Notes: generated by a model not told the origin, from the sequence alone. A DNA stretch of 64,000 bases from Geitlerinema sp. PCC 9228 (GCF_001870905.1 NZ_LNDC01000140.1:1-64000), one strand, 5' to 3'; numbered from the stretch's first letter, positions 25,563 to 34,520 are shown. A program made the numbers and translations.

Positions 25563-25919
25563 AGTTACCCTAATGTGGGGTTAAACCCATCACAAGTTTG
25601 ACAAAACTTCATATTCCCCGAAACTTAGCTTTCAGCGTGGAAAACTAGGCGGCAGCGATCGCTGTGTTGCTCTCATAACGACAAAAAAGCTATGATGCAT
25701 GGAATATCAAGCCTTGGATGGTCAGCTTCAGTGTTCAACCGAATCTCTAGGGGCGGTTAGCACGACAGCCGGATTGTAGCAAGCCTTTTTAATATATCGT
25801 TACAATAGAAACGAAAAGAAGAGGAAAGCCATAAAAAAGTGCTTTATTTTAGTGCTTGAATGCAATTTACTGGCTTGTGCCTCTTGCCATTTATTAAAGA
25901 TAAAGGAGGCCAAGAGTTT
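25563..25919 (+). promoter_or_regulatory. Leader of the site-2 protease gene
   Basis: No gene. ATATATCGTTACAATAG (about 25792-25808) includes TACAAT, a possible -10 box, inside a small dyad TCGTT / AACGA. GATAAAGGAGG about 10 bases before the ATG at 25920 is a strong ribosome-binding site and fixes the start of the downstream gene. Confidence 0.35.
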
Positions 25920-27074
25920 ATGAACGGAAATATTCGCGTTGGTAGTTTATTTGGAATTCCTTTTTATATCAACTCTTCTTGGTTTTTAGTTTTAGCACTG
26001 GTTACCTTTAGCTACGGCAGTGGCTTAGCACAGCAATTTAGCAATCTACCCGGGTATATTCCTTGGTTGTCTGGATTTGTAGCCGCTTTGCTGCTGTTTG
26101 CTTCCGTTTTGGCCCACGAATTGGGACACAGTTTGGTAGCCATCAAACAAGGGGTTGGTGTTAACTCTATTACCCTGTTCCTGTTCGGCGGACTGGCTAG
26201 CTTGGAAAAAGAATCCAAAACCCCAGCCGAGGCTTTTTGGGTCGCGATCGCAGGTCCGGCCGTTAGCTTTTTGCTGTTTGGCCTATTTTTAGGATTGAGC
26301 ACTGTCTTACCGCTTGGTGGACCTTTAGGTGCAGTCATTCAGCTGCTAGCCTATATTAATCTCGTCCTAGCAGTCTTCAACCTCATTCCCGGTCTGCCTC
26401 TCGACGGCGGCAACATTCTCAAATCCTTGGTTTGGAAAATTACCGGCAATGCTTACAAAGGTGTTATTTTTGCCGGTCGCGTCGGTCAAATTTTTGGTTG
26501 GGTTGCCATTCTCCTAGCTAGCTTGCAACTGTTCCTATACGGCAACATTAACGCCCTGTGGGCCATTTTGATCGGCTTCTTCTTGCTGCAAAATGCCGGT
26601 TCTGCTGCACAATCCGCCAGCGTCCAAAACAAACTATCTCGCCTGAAAGCTGCCGATGCCGTGACGCCGGATAGTCCCATTGTTGCGGAAAATCTTTCTC
26701 TACGAGAGTTTGCCAATAATTATGTCATTGGCCAGAAAAAATGGCAGAAATTTATTGTCACCAACGAAATGGGTCATTTCATCGGTGTTTTGTCGGTCGA
26801 TGATATGAAGCTGGTTTCTACGCAAGAATGGCCCCATACATCGGTACGAGAAATCACCAAACTAGAGGATGCGAAAAATACCATTCAAGGTGAACGCACT
26901 TTGTTGGAAGCAGTGATGATGCTGGAGGAAAAACAGCTTTCCCAGCTTACGGTTCTTGACGAACACAATCGCGTTCTGGGATTGCTAGAAAAATCCTACG
27001 TCCCGCAGTTTCTAGAAAAACGCCAGCAATCGCAACCGCAACCTGCTGACAAAGTAGAAGAAACACCGGCTTAA
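25920..27074 (+). CDS. Site-2 protease family M50 metalloprotease with CBS pair
   Basis: A 384-residue membrane zinc protease. HELGH near residues 66-70 and NLIPGLPLDGG near 155-163 give the zinc ligands; five or six hydrophobic segments surround them, and the C-terminal 140 residues contain a CBS-type regulatory region (AADAVTPDSPIVAENLSLREF, GVLSVDDMKLV, TVLDEHNRVLGLLE). Family members cleave membrane-anchored regulators such as anti-sigma factors; the target here is unknown. The strong AAGGAGG supports ATG 25920 over the upstream in-frame ATG at 25860. The last 20 residues are Gln/Pro-rich and low complexity. Confidence 0.9.
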   Translation: MNGNIRVGSLFGIPFYINSSWFLVLALVTFSYGSGLAQQFSNLPGYIPWLSGFVAALLLFASVLAHELGHSLVAIKQGVGVNSITLFLFGGLASLEKESKTPAEAFWVAIAGPAVSFLLFGLFLGLSTVLPLGGPLGAVIQLLAYINLVLAVFNLIPGLPLDGGNILKSLVWKITGNAYKGVIFAGRVGQIFGWVAILLASLQLFLYGNINALWAILIGFFLLQNAGSAAQSASVQNKLSRLKAADAVTPDSPIVAENLSLREFANNYVIGQKKWQKFIVTNEMGHFIGVLSVDDMKLVSTQEWPHTSVREITKLEDAKNTIQGERTLLEAVMMLEEKQLSQLTVLDEHNRVLGLLEKSYVPQFLEKRQQSQPQPADKVEETPA

Positions 27075-27181
27075 TCTAACACGTTGACTACTGATACTTC
27101 CAAACTGGACAAAACTATGCATTAACTATAAAAGTTAAGCAGTCATAGCGTACGTTTGTAAGTACGGTGGGATCCCACAAC

Positions 27182-27210
27182 GCCTTGAGGAAATTCCTCA
27201 AGGCTCTTTT
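27182..27210 (+). terminator. Intrinsic terminator
   Basis: GCCTTGAGG (27182-27190), AAATT, CCTCAAGGC (27196-27204), then TCTTTT. A perfect 9-bp stem about 110 bases downstream of the protease gene. Confidence 0.8.
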
Positions 27211-27300
27211 GGTAACTTTTGATGGGTCAGAATCGAGCCAGACTTGGCACACTGACACTCATCTACGAAAAATTACAACTAAGTCAAATTATACCAATAA

Positions 27301-27430
27301 TACCAAATCCGACATGGAAAAACCACAATTTTTTGTCGGGATATCCCCTGCTGTGGGTCTTTTTTGTAGGGGGTAGGCACGAGGGCATTCTCCCTACATT
27401 TTGGTGGGTTTATGTATATCGGATTTGGTA
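27301..27430. repeat. MITE-like element with 12-bp terminal inverted repeats
   Basis: TACCAAATCCGA (27301-27312) and TCGGATTTGGTA (27419-27430) are perfect inverted repeats bounding 130 bases with no coding content; TATACC/GGTATAA neighbours extend the similarity imperfectly. This has the form of a miniature inverted-repeat element. Confidence 0.5.
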
Positions 27431-27432
27431 TA

Positions 27433-27470
27433 ACTCCCCTCTCTAAAGAGGAGGGGATTCCCAAAAGGAT
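27433..27470 (+). repeat. IS605-like palindrome, second copy
   Basis: ACTCCCC..CTCTAAAGAG..GAGGGGATTCCC followed by AAAAGGAT mirrors 22293-22333 (ACTCCCC..CGCTAAAGCG..CGGGGATTCCC, then GGAAGGAT). The stem bases differ but stay paired, so the hairpin is conserved rather than the sequence. Confidence 0.45.
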
Positions 27471-27615
27471 GCTACGAGAGGGGCTGAAGCCGCGTCGTGT
27501 AGCTTTTCTTTTGGGCTGGTATCCAGAATCGAATCTGGATGGGATGAGTCAGCGGATGGATGGGAATCTCCCACACACATCCGCTTGCCTGGTATTTGCT
27601 GGCTGGCAGGTTGGT

Positions 27616-28692
27616 TTACTTGGCAATTCCTCGTTGGGGTTCTACATAAATGGGTTTGATGAAATACATGCGCACCACGTGACCCAACATGGAGGCAGCT
27701 AGAGGCAGCTTTTGCAACCATTTAATGGCTTTGGGTCGGTGGCTTTGGTCGATGGCAGCCATTTTTTGGTTCAGGGTGCAGCATTTTTGCATTCGTGGGA
27801 AAAATTGGGGATGGTCCACGTCGAGAATGACGGGGAAAGCACGCGCTGAGGTTTCGTTGGTTTTGCGAATGACGTGGCGGTCGAATTCGGTGGGATCGAG
27901 TCCTACGCTGGTGTAAAAGGTGTCTCGTTCGTGTACGGTGACGCTGTGGGTGACAAAGACAGTGAGCAGGAAGAAACGCGCCCACAATCTCGCTTTCCAA
28001 TTGTTGTACAGTTTGCCCTGCGATCGCAACAAGGCGTTAAAGAAATCTCCGTGGCGGTTTTCATCCTGACACCAACGTTTGAAATAGCTAAATAGCGGAT
28101 AAAAGCGCCATTCGGGATGTTTTTCCAGGTGGCGATAAATGGTAATGTAGCGCCAATAGCCGATTTTTTCCGATAGATAGACGGCGTAAATCACCCATTC
28201 CGGTTTGAAAAAGGTGTATTTGCGCGTTTTGGTCATGTGGCGCAAATCTAGGGAAAGGTTAAAATCGCTCATGCATTTGTTGAGAAATCCGGAATGCCGC
28301 GCTTCATCCCGCGCCAGCAAATGAAAGGCTTCTGCGAGTAGGGGATTTCTATTTTTGAGGCGTCGGGATAGTTCTTTGAACAGGAGAAAGCCAGAAAATT
28401 CGGAAGTACAGGAGCGTTCCAGAAAGTCAATGAAGGTTTGGCGGGTTTCGGGGTCTAGATGGTCCCAGGATTGGTTGAATTCTTCATCCCGTTGGAAGTG
28501 GTCGCGGTTGTAATCGGCGCGCAGTTCTTCGAGGATCGCACGCAACTCGTCTTCCTGGGAGGATAAATCCATCGCCGCCATGGCGTCGAAGTCGGTGGTG
28601 TAAAAGCGGGGGGTAAAGACGGTTTCTTTCTGAGGAACTTTCACGTTAGGCGTGGATCCTTGGGGATTTTCTTTTGGTAGCGTATTCACCAC
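27616..28692 (-). CDS. acsF: Mg-protoporphyrin IX monomethyl ester oxidative cyclase
   Basis: A 358-residue di-iron enzyme that forms the isocyclic ring of chlorophyll using oxygen. Di-iron ligands lie in LERSCTSEFSGFLLFKEL, LLARDEARHSGF, and WCQDENRHGDFF; TPRFYTTDFDAMAAMD is the family N-terminus. The start is GTG at 28692 (or GTG at 28689), with AGGAAAC upstream. Many cyanobacteria have two paralogues, one for low oxygen that clusters with ho2 and hemN; the divergent hemN next door suggests this may be the micro-oxic form, but sequence alone does not decide. Confidence 0.95.
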   Translation of the reverse strand: MVNTLPKENPQGSTPNVKVPQKETVFTPRFYTTDFDAMAAMDLSSQEDELRAILEELRADYNRDHFQRDEEFNQSWDHLDPETRQTFIDFLERSCTSEFSGFLLFKELSRRLKNRNPLLAEAFHLLARDEARHSGFLNKCMSDFNLSLDLRHMTKTRKYTFFKPEWVIYAVYLSEKIGYWRYITIYRHLEKHPEWRFYPLFSYFKRWCQDENRHGDFFNALLRSQGKLYNNWKARLWARFFLLTVFVTHSVTVHERDTFYTSVGLDPTEFDRHVIRKTNETSARAFPVILDVDHPQFFPRMQKCCTLNQKMAAIDQSHRPKAIKWLQKLPLAASMLGHVVRMYFIKPIYVEPQRGIAK

Positions 28693-29112
28693 GGTTGTCC
28701 GGTTTCCTTTTTTATAGTTGCATCGCTATATAAATGTATATCATCATTGTGGCTGTGACTAGCGATCGCACCCCCAAAATCTCTATTTTTAATCAATCTC
28801 CCCCCGCTCTCTCTATAAATCTGTTAAGTTATGAAAAGTTTTCGCACAAAATTCGCTTGATAGCTATACAGTGATTAAAATTCTTCAATGTAAAGACAAG
28901 TGGCTCGAACTGCTTTGAAGTGGATCCCCAATAACCGGCTGGCTCGGTGGCAGCCTAGCCGGTAAGTTTTCCCTACAAAATCCTTTTTTTGAAACTGGAT
29001 TGCTCTTTTTTGAAGTTGTCAATAGCGCCAGCCAAAGAAGACAAACCTTCTCAAATCGGCTGTCCTTAAATTTGCAAACCGCTTGGAAATATCCTGTATT
29101 GAGAGACTGCTA
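28693..29112. promoter_or_regulatory. Divergent acsF / hemN control region
   Basis: A 420-base gap with AT-rich promoter-like boxes for both genes: minus-strand TATAAA-type boxes near 28720-28730 for acsF and TATACA (about 28866) for hemN. A stable hairpin (28934-28963: ACCGGCT+GGCT pairing with AGCC+AGCCGGT, one bulged T) lies 150 bases before hemN and could be an attenuator or terminator. A half-site resembling HLR1 (minus-strand TTTACATT) lies near 28890. No ChlR site can be assigned by eye. Confidence 0.4.
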
Positions 29113-30498
29113 ATGGGAGTACTATCGCAAACCGTTCAATTTCATCCCGATTTATTAAAAAAATACGATCGTCCGGCCCCCCGCTACACCAGCTATCCAA
29201 CAGCGCCTATGTTTTCCCAGGAGTTTGACGTAGCGGATCTACACCAAGCGATCGCAACGGGAAACCAACAGAAATCACCCATTTCCCTGTACTGCCACAT
29301 TCCCTTCTGTGAGAGTGCCTGTTATTTTTGCGGCTGCAATACCATTATCACCAGAAACCGCCGCATTGTCCCTCCCTATCTAGACCGCGTTTTCCAAAAC
29401 ATCGACCAAATCGCCTCTTTGGTGGATTCCCAACGGCAAGTTACCCAAATGCACTGGGGAGGGGGAACGCCAAACTATCTCAATCTCCATCAAATTAAAA
29501 AGCTTTGGAGCAAGTTTCGCGACAGCTTTCAATTTACTGAGGATGCGGAAATTTCCATTGAAATTAGTCCCCGGTACGTAGATAGAAATTATATTTTCTT
29601 CCTGCGGGATTTGGGATTCAATCGCATCAGCTTCGGCATTCAAGATTTCAACCAGCAAGTGCAAGAAGCCATCAACCGTATCCAGCCAGAAGAGATGCTG
29701 TTTGATGTGATGTCTTGGATTCGGGAAGCTGGTTTCGATAGTGCCAATGTGGATTTGGTCTATGGCTTACCTCACCAAACCCTGGCCACCTTTGGGGATA
29801 CCCTAGAGAAAACTCTGGGTTTGGATCCCAATCGCATTGCGGTCTTTAGCTTTGCCTACGTTCCCTGGATGAAACCAGTTCAGAAGAACATTCCCACCGA
29901 GGCGCTACCTTCAGCGGAGGAAAAATTGGATATTCTCAAATTGACGATTGAGAAATTAACCAATGGGGGATATCGTTTTATTGGCATGGACCACTTTGCC
30001 AAGCCGGAAGACGAACTCGCGATCGCACAGGAACAAGGCAAACTGCATCGCAACTTCCAGGGATACACCACCCAAGAAGAGGCCGATTTGCTAGCCTTCG
30101 GTGCCACCTCCATCAGCATGCTAGACGATGTCTACGTGCAAAACCACAAAACCCTGAAAGAGTACTACCAAGCGATCGACAATGGTGAAATTCCCATTGC
30201 CAAAGGTGTGAAATTAAAACCAGAGGATAAAATCCGTCGCGATGCCATCAAGCAAATCATGGCCAACTTCACCCTGGATAAAAATGCCTTTTCCCAACGG
30301 CACAATCTAGACTTCGACAGTTATTTTGCCGATGTCAACGAGCAACTGCAGGAATTTGTAGAAGACGGTTTGGTGGTGAACTCGCCGGAGAAAATTCAGG
30401 TTACCCCGGCCGGTCGCTTGCTGGTACGCAATGTAGCAGCTTTGTTTGATGCCTATCTCAACCAAGATTTGAAACCACGCCTCTCGCAAGCGGTTTAA
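29113..30498 (+). CDS. hemN: Oxygen-independent coproporphyrinogen III oxidase (radical SAM)
   Basis: A 461-residue radical SAM enzyme that decarboxylates coproporphyrinogen III to protoporphyrinogen IX without oxygen. CHIPFCESACYFCGCN (about residues 60-75) carries the CxxxCxxC cluster motif; RPAPRYTSYPTAP, MHWGGGTPNYL, RISFGIQDF and MDHFAKPEDELA are HemN hallmarks separating it from HemW. ATG 29113 is preferred to an upstream extension. Cyanobacteria use this enzyme under low oxygen, and it lies head-to-head with acsF. A hairpin after the stop probably terminates it. Confidence 0.95.
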   Translation: MGVLSQTVQFHPDLLKKYDRPAPRYTSYPTAPMFSQEFDVADLHQAIATGNQQKSPISLYCHIPFCESACYFCGCNTIITRNRRIVPPYLDRVFQNIDQIASLVDSQRQVTQMHWGGGTPNYLNLHQIKKLWSKFRDSFQFTEDAEISIEISPRYVDRNYIFFLRDLGFNRISFGIQDFNQQVQEAINRIQPEEMLFDVMSWIREAGFDSANVDLVYGLPHQTLATFGDTLEKTLGLDPNRIAVFSFAYVPWMKPVQKNIPTEALPSAEEKLDILKLTIEKLTNGGYRFIGMDHFAKPEDELAIAQEQGKLHRNFQGYTTQEEADLLAFGATSISMLDDVYVQNHKTLKEYYQAIDNGEIPIAKGVKLKPEDKIRRDAIKQIMANFTLDKNAFSQRHNLDFDSYFADVNEQLQEFVEDGLVVNSPEKIQVTPAGRLLVRNVAALFDAYLNQDLKPRLSQAV

Positions 30499-30539
30499 GA
30501 AATTTGCGGCGGAGATTTCGGCAATCCGTTTTTTTCAGT

Positions 30540-30574
30540 CGGCAACTAGCAATGCTGGTTGCTGGCTATTTTAT
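30540..30574 (+). terminator. Probable terminator after hemN
   Basis: CGGCAACTAGC (30540-30550) pairs with GCTGGTTGCTG (30554-30564) with two wobble pairs and a 3-base loop, followed by GCTATTTTAT. Confidence 0.5.
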
Positions 30575-30683
30575 AGCAGTTGTCCGATGTATGGAGAACG
30601 TTGGTGGTTCGGAAAACTCCTTGCCCAAGACCAGCTTTTTATATTACCAAAGTGTTATAAAGTAATAGTGCCCAGGAGAAACT

Positions 30684-31796
30684 ATGACATTTCGTACATT
30701 ACCTTCCTTACAAATTGGCAATCACCAAGCGCGCTATCCCATTATCCAGGGAGGCATGGGAATTCGGATTTCCGGTGCCTCCCTAGCGAGTGCGGTGGCC
30801 AATGCTGGCGGTATCGGGATTATTTCAGCGGTGGGGTTGGGATTTAACTCTCCCTACTACGACAGCAACCGCCGCCGAGGCAATTTTTTCGAGGCTAACA
30901 AAAAAGCGTTAATTGACGAAATTCAAAAAGCACGCCAGCTCAGTCCCCATGGCATCATTGGCGTGAATATCTTGGTAGCGGCGCGCGACTATCCGGATTT
31001 GGCGGAAACAGCGGCGGCGAACGGTGCGGATGTTATTATTGCCGGTGCTGGGTTGCCGTTGCAGCTACCGGAGTACACGGCCGAGCATCCAGAAGTGGCT
31101 TTGGTGCCCATTGTGTCGGGGGTCAGAGCGGCGCAAATTCTTTGCCGCAAGTGGAAGCGCAACTACGGACGTCTGCCGGATGGTTTGATTGTCGAGTGTC
31201 CGAAAACCGCTGGCGGTCATTTGGGTGCGAAGTACGAGGATTTGGATTCGGAAGCGTTGAATACCGAACGGGTGATTCCGGAGTTGGCAACGTACCTGCG
31301 GGAACAGGTGAAGGCGGAGATTCCGGTTATTGCTGCTGGTGGTATTTGGGACCGTGAAGATATCGATCGCATGTTGGCGAAAGGGGCCAATGGCGTACAG
31401 ATGGGCACCCGTTTTATTACTACGGAAGAATGCGATGCGCATCCGCGATATAAGGAGTTTCACTTGCAGGCGCGTCCGGAAGATGTGACGATTGTACCTT
31501 CGCCGGTGGGATTGCCGGGAAGGGCCTTGCGCAATGCGTTTGCTGAAGCAGCGATCGCGGGGTCTGAAGACTTGGAAAAACGCTGCATTGCTAACTGTTT
31601 GAAGACCTGTGCCTGCCGCGAACGTAAGGAAACTTATTGTATTATCCGCGTTTTGGATCGAGCCGCACGGGGAGATGTGGAAAATGGTTTGGTCTTTGCT
31701 GGAGCGAATGCCGGACGGGCGCAACGGATCGTTCCCGTGGCAGAATTGATGGCAGAGTTGGTGGGTGCCCACTCCCAATCCAGCTCCACAGCTTAG
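30684..31796 (+). CDS. NAD(P)H-dependent flavin oxidoreductase / nitronate monooxygenase family
   Basis: A 370-residue TIM-barrel FMN enzyme of the 2-nitropropane dioxygenase family: YPIIQGGMGIRISGASLASAVANAGGIG at the N-terminus, then VIIAGAGLP, CPKTAGGHLG with the conserved His, PVIAAGGIWDREDIDRMLAKGANGVQMGTRF for phosphate binding, and a cysteine-rich C-terminal part (RCIANCLKTCACRERKETYC) seen in a subgroup. True activity (nitronate oxidation, enoyl reductase or quinone reductase) cannot be assigned. AGGAGA precedes the ATG. Confidence 0.87.
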   Translation: MTFRTLPSLQIGNHQARYPIIQGGMGIRISGASLASAVANAGGIGIISAVGLGFNSPYYDSNRRRGNFFEANKKALIDEIQKARQLSPHGIIGVNILVAARDYPDLAETAAANGADVIIAGAGLPLQLPEYTAEHPEVALVPIVSGVRAAQILCRKWKRNYGRLPDGLIVECPKTAGGHLGAKYEDLDSEALNTERVIPELATYLREQVKAEIPVIAAGGIWDREDIDRMLAKGANGVQMGTRFITTEECDAHPRYKEFHLQARPEDVTIVPSPVGLPGRALRNAFAEAAIAGSEDLEKRCIANCLKTCACRERKETYCIIRVLDRAARGDVENGLVFAGANAGRAQRIVPVAELMAELVGAHSQSSSTA

Positions 31797-31870
31797 GTGT
31801 TTTTTTGGTAAGATGGGCGGTCGCAGGTGCGATCGCTCTCGCGGAATTTCCTTGACATTTTTTGATTTTT

Positions 31871-32584
31871 ATGGATGCGGCGGCAATTCTCAAGCAATAT
31901 TTAAACGGTCAAAAAAGTTTTCGCGGCAGCATTCTGCGGGAAATTGACTTAATTGAGGTGACCCTGAGCGGTGCTGACTTTAGCGAGGCAGATTTGCGCC
32001 AGGCTCGTTTGGGCAAAAGCGATTTTAGCGGGGCTAACTTCCAAAAAGCCAACCTCAGCGAGGCACTGTTGTGGGGGACGGATTTTCAAGAGGCCAATCT
32101 TGGGGCGGCGGTCATGCGGGAAGCCGACTTGAGCAATGCCAAGTTGGTGCGCACCCATTTAGAAACTGCCAACTTAAGTAAGGCTATTCTCTGCGGTGCC
32201 AATTTTACTGGAGCGAATTTGTTTCGAGCCATGCTTTTTGAAGTGGATTTGCGGTCCACCTCCGACCAGCGGACGGATTTGGGATTTGCGAATTTAAAAA
32301 ACACCGATCTCAGCTACGCTCATATTAGTGGGGCTTCTCTGTGCGAAGTACAGCTCGATGGCGCTCACTTGTACCGTGCTAACTTGGGAGTGGAACGCCT
32401 GCGGGACGATTTTCCCACGGATTTGAGGGGGGCCAGCCTCAGAAATGCTGACCTGAGTTATGCTGACCTTAGCGGTGCCCTTTTAATCGGTGCCAATTTA
32501 GAAGGTGCCGATTTAACTGGAACGCTGCTCGAAGATGCGCAGTTGCAAGGTGCGATCGCACCGGATGGAACGATCTATCGCTAG
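31871..32584 (+). CDS. Pentapeptide repeat protein
   Basis: A 237-residue protein made almost wholly of A(D/N)LXX repeats (for example LSGADFSEADLRQARLGKSD, GANFTGANLFRA, ADLSYADLSGALLIGANLEG), which fold as a right-handed quadrilateral beta helix. There is no signal peptide or membrane segment. A non-repeat insert (about residues 125-135, VDLRSTSDQRTDLGF) interrupts the helix. Functions in cyanobacteria are mostly unknown. ATG 31871 is the natural start. Confidence 0.9.
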   Translation: MDAAAILKQYLNGQKSFRGSILREIDLIEVTLSGADFSEADLRQARLGKSDFSGANFQKANLSEALLWGTDFQEANLGAAVMREADLSNAKLVRTHLETANLSKAILCGANFTGANLFRAMLFEVDLRSTSDQRTDLGFANLKNTDLSYAHISGASLCEVQLDGAHLYRANLGVERLRDDFPTDLRGASLRNADLSYADLSGALLIGANLEGADLTGTLLEDAQLQGAIAPDGTIYR

Positions 32585-32597
32585 CAGGTGGTTGGGG

Positions 32598-32996
32598 TTA
32601 GGAGGATGTGGAGGCATCCTTGGGTTCATAATAGTGACATTGTTGGCACGGTCCTTCTGGATTCACTGCACAGCGAATAATTTCCGAGCCGGCATTGTAG
32701 CGGCAGGTGGCATCTCCGAGAACCCAGCGACCGTTGGTAAAGCTTCTTTCGACAGGCGATCCGGGTGCAGATTGTACGTACAGAGCAATTCGATCGAGCC
32801 GGTAGCGACCGGATTTTAACTGGTAGCGATGCCGCCGTTCTAGAACGGCGTAGGTTTCCCCTTCTAGATTGAGATAGTGACCGGGTTGGGGCATCCAGTC
32901 TAGGTGAATTTTGCCCAAAGATTGGGAGGATTTTGTCAAAATAACTTCGGTAGGCAAAGACGCTACTTTCATCTTGTTGGATGGTTGTTGGGACAT
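32598..32996 (-). CDS. DUF6464 family protein
   Basis: A 132-residue protein with LPTEVILTKSSQSLGKIHLDWMPQPG, YAVLERRHRYQLKSGRYRLDRIALYVQ and GRWVLGDATCRYNAGSEIIRCAVNPEGPCQQCHYYE, the pattern I associate with DUF6464, conserved in cyanobacteria. Four conserved cysteines (CRYN, RCAV, CQQC) suggest a small metal site. Function unknown. ATG 32996 is used; the upstream in-frame extension to 33122 would overlap the next gene and is not protein-like. Confidence 0.8.
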   Translation of the reverse strand: MSQQPSNKMKVASLPTEVILTKSSQSLGKIHLDWMPQPGHYLNLEGETYAVLERRHRYQLKSGRYRLDRIALYVQSAPGSPVERSFTNGRWVLGDATCRYNAGSEIIRCAVNPEGPCQQCHYYEPKDASTSS

Positions 32997-33087
32997 TGTT
33001 TTCTTTATGGGCGGTCCTTTGATGTAGTTTACAACACTTGTTCGGATGGCTGCCGGCTTCGACGTTGCGATTCGTTGATGGGAGTTC

Positions 33088-34431
33088 TTAGGAAGGGTCT
33101 TGGAGCAGTGAAGACCAACCAATGGTGCGATCGCTGGCTAACTGTTGGGCTACAGCTGCCGCACCGTAGCGGTTGAGGTGGCTGGGGTCTTCAAAATATT
33201 GGTATTCGTTGACCCAACGTTGCGATAAATCCCGAAAGATAAAATTATACTGCTCGGCTTGCTGTTGCATAAACTGGCGGAATTTGGCTTGGTACTGGCG
33301 GCGGGTGGCATCGAGATAGGGTTGGGAAAGGGGAAGGTTAACCACAATGACAGGAATATGGCGTCCTCTGGCAAAATTGAGAACCGATCTCAACGCTTGG
33401 GTTTGCGGTCCTTGCAATTGAAATGGCTGGTAGTCGCCGTCATATTTGCCCGGTACTTTGGGGTAATTTTGATAGTATGGTTCGGGACGAAATTGCTGGC
33501 TGACTGCGACAAATCCCCAAGTATCCGGGGTTTTGCTGCCTGATGGTGGCATGGAAATGGGGATGTTGGTAGGGGGGGTTTCTAGGAAATTCGGGCAGGG
33601 TTGGCGTAGGAAGTCTGGGATGCCGGTTAAATTCCAGTTTTTCAGTTCGGTTAGGGGGGTTTCGGCAACGGTTTGCTGCCAGTCTCGGCGCAGTTTTTGC
33701 TGCTGGGATTGCCAAAGCGATCGCATGACATGGTGGCTACGATGGTTGGTCCTGGCTGCGGTATTCCTGGAAGCGTCGCCACCGCACAAAGCCGCCGGTA
33801 AAGCCGGATGGTGGCTGAGGAGAGGACGAAGGCCAGCCTGCAGGAACTCGTAGGCGCGGGAGTTTTGAATGGCTTGAAAGGTTTTATCGGTACGGCCGCT
33901 GTTAAAGGCACGCAAACCGTCTCCCCAGAGAATCACATCCGGAAGTTGGTCGGGGGGTAGCACCTGTTGTAGGACCAAGGCGACCACCTGGGCAGTGGCA
34001 CCGTTGATGCCGAAGTTATATACTTTGACTCGGGGATAGCCTTGGGCTGCCAAGGCTTGCTGGAGTTGTTGGGGATGGATGCCTTGGAGGGCGCGGGAAC
34101 TGCCTACGATTAAAATATCGGGAGGACCGTAGGTGTCTAGATAGCGCCGGTAGTTGACGAGGTGTTGGTCCAGATGTTGGCTTTGAAAGCTAGGATAGTG
34201 GGAAAAGAGAAAATCCAGCACCTGCAATCGCAAGCTGGCCCCAGCCCATCGAGATGGTGGGGATATTTCCCGAGTGGGGGGGGGTGATGGGCGTGCTTCT
34301 GTGGTCGCCGACGTCGTGAGCGCGCTTTGGCTCACCCGTTGCAGGTAAACCGACATCGGTCCCGGACTGCTGGTGGCTGAGAGAGAAAGAAATGCTGGTA
34401 GCAGCACCCAAGCAGATATGTATTTTCTCAT
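33088..34431 (-). CDS. Secreted SGNH-hydrolase-like protein (DUF1574-like)
   Basis: A 447-residue protein with an N-terminal hydrophobic export signal (ISAWVLLPAFLSLSATSS) and a Pro/Ser-rich linker, then an SGNH-type core: ILIVGSSRALQGIHPQQL carries the serine block, VYNFGINGATAQVVALVLQQ the Asn/Gly block, and DPSHLNRYGAAAVAQ the C-terminal Asp-His pair. Such proteins act on acylated or glycan substrates at the cell envelope; the exact reaction is not deducible. The Gln/Pro-rich stretches are typical of cyanobacterial versions. Confidence 0.72.
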   Translation of the reverse strand: MRKYISAWVLLPAFLSLSATSSPGPMSVYLQRVSQSALTTSATTEARPSPPPTREISPPSRWAGASLRLQVLDFLFSHYPSFQSQHLDQHLVNYRRYLDTYGPPDILIVGSSRALQGIHPQQLQQALAAQGYPRVKVYNFGINGATAQVVALVLQQVLPPDQLPDVILWGDGLRAFNSGRTDKTFQAIQNSRAYEFLQAGLRPLLSHHPALPAALCGGDASRNTAARTNHRSHHVMRSLWQSQQQKLRRDWQQTVAETPLTELKNWNLTGIPDFLRQPCPNFLETPPTNIPISMPPSGSKTPDTWGFVAVSQQFRPEPYYQNYPKVPGKYDGDYQPFQLQGPQTQALRSVLNFARGRHIPVIVVNLPLSQPYLDATRRQYQAKFRQFMQQQAEQYNFIFRDLSQRWVNEYQYFEDPSHLNRYGAAAVAQQLASDRTIGWSSLLQDPS

Positions 34432-34520
34432 AGCCTTGCCCTTGCCAGCGACAAGCGTTTGCCGTGGAAACAGTTACAATAGAAAGAAGGTCAATCGTTC
34501 GTTGGTTGCAAGTGCCAACT

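Noticed and set aside
32598-33122. Long form of the DUF6464 gene
   Set aside because: The 42-residue extension overlaps the next gene's 3' end and lacks family similarity; the ATG at 32996 fits.
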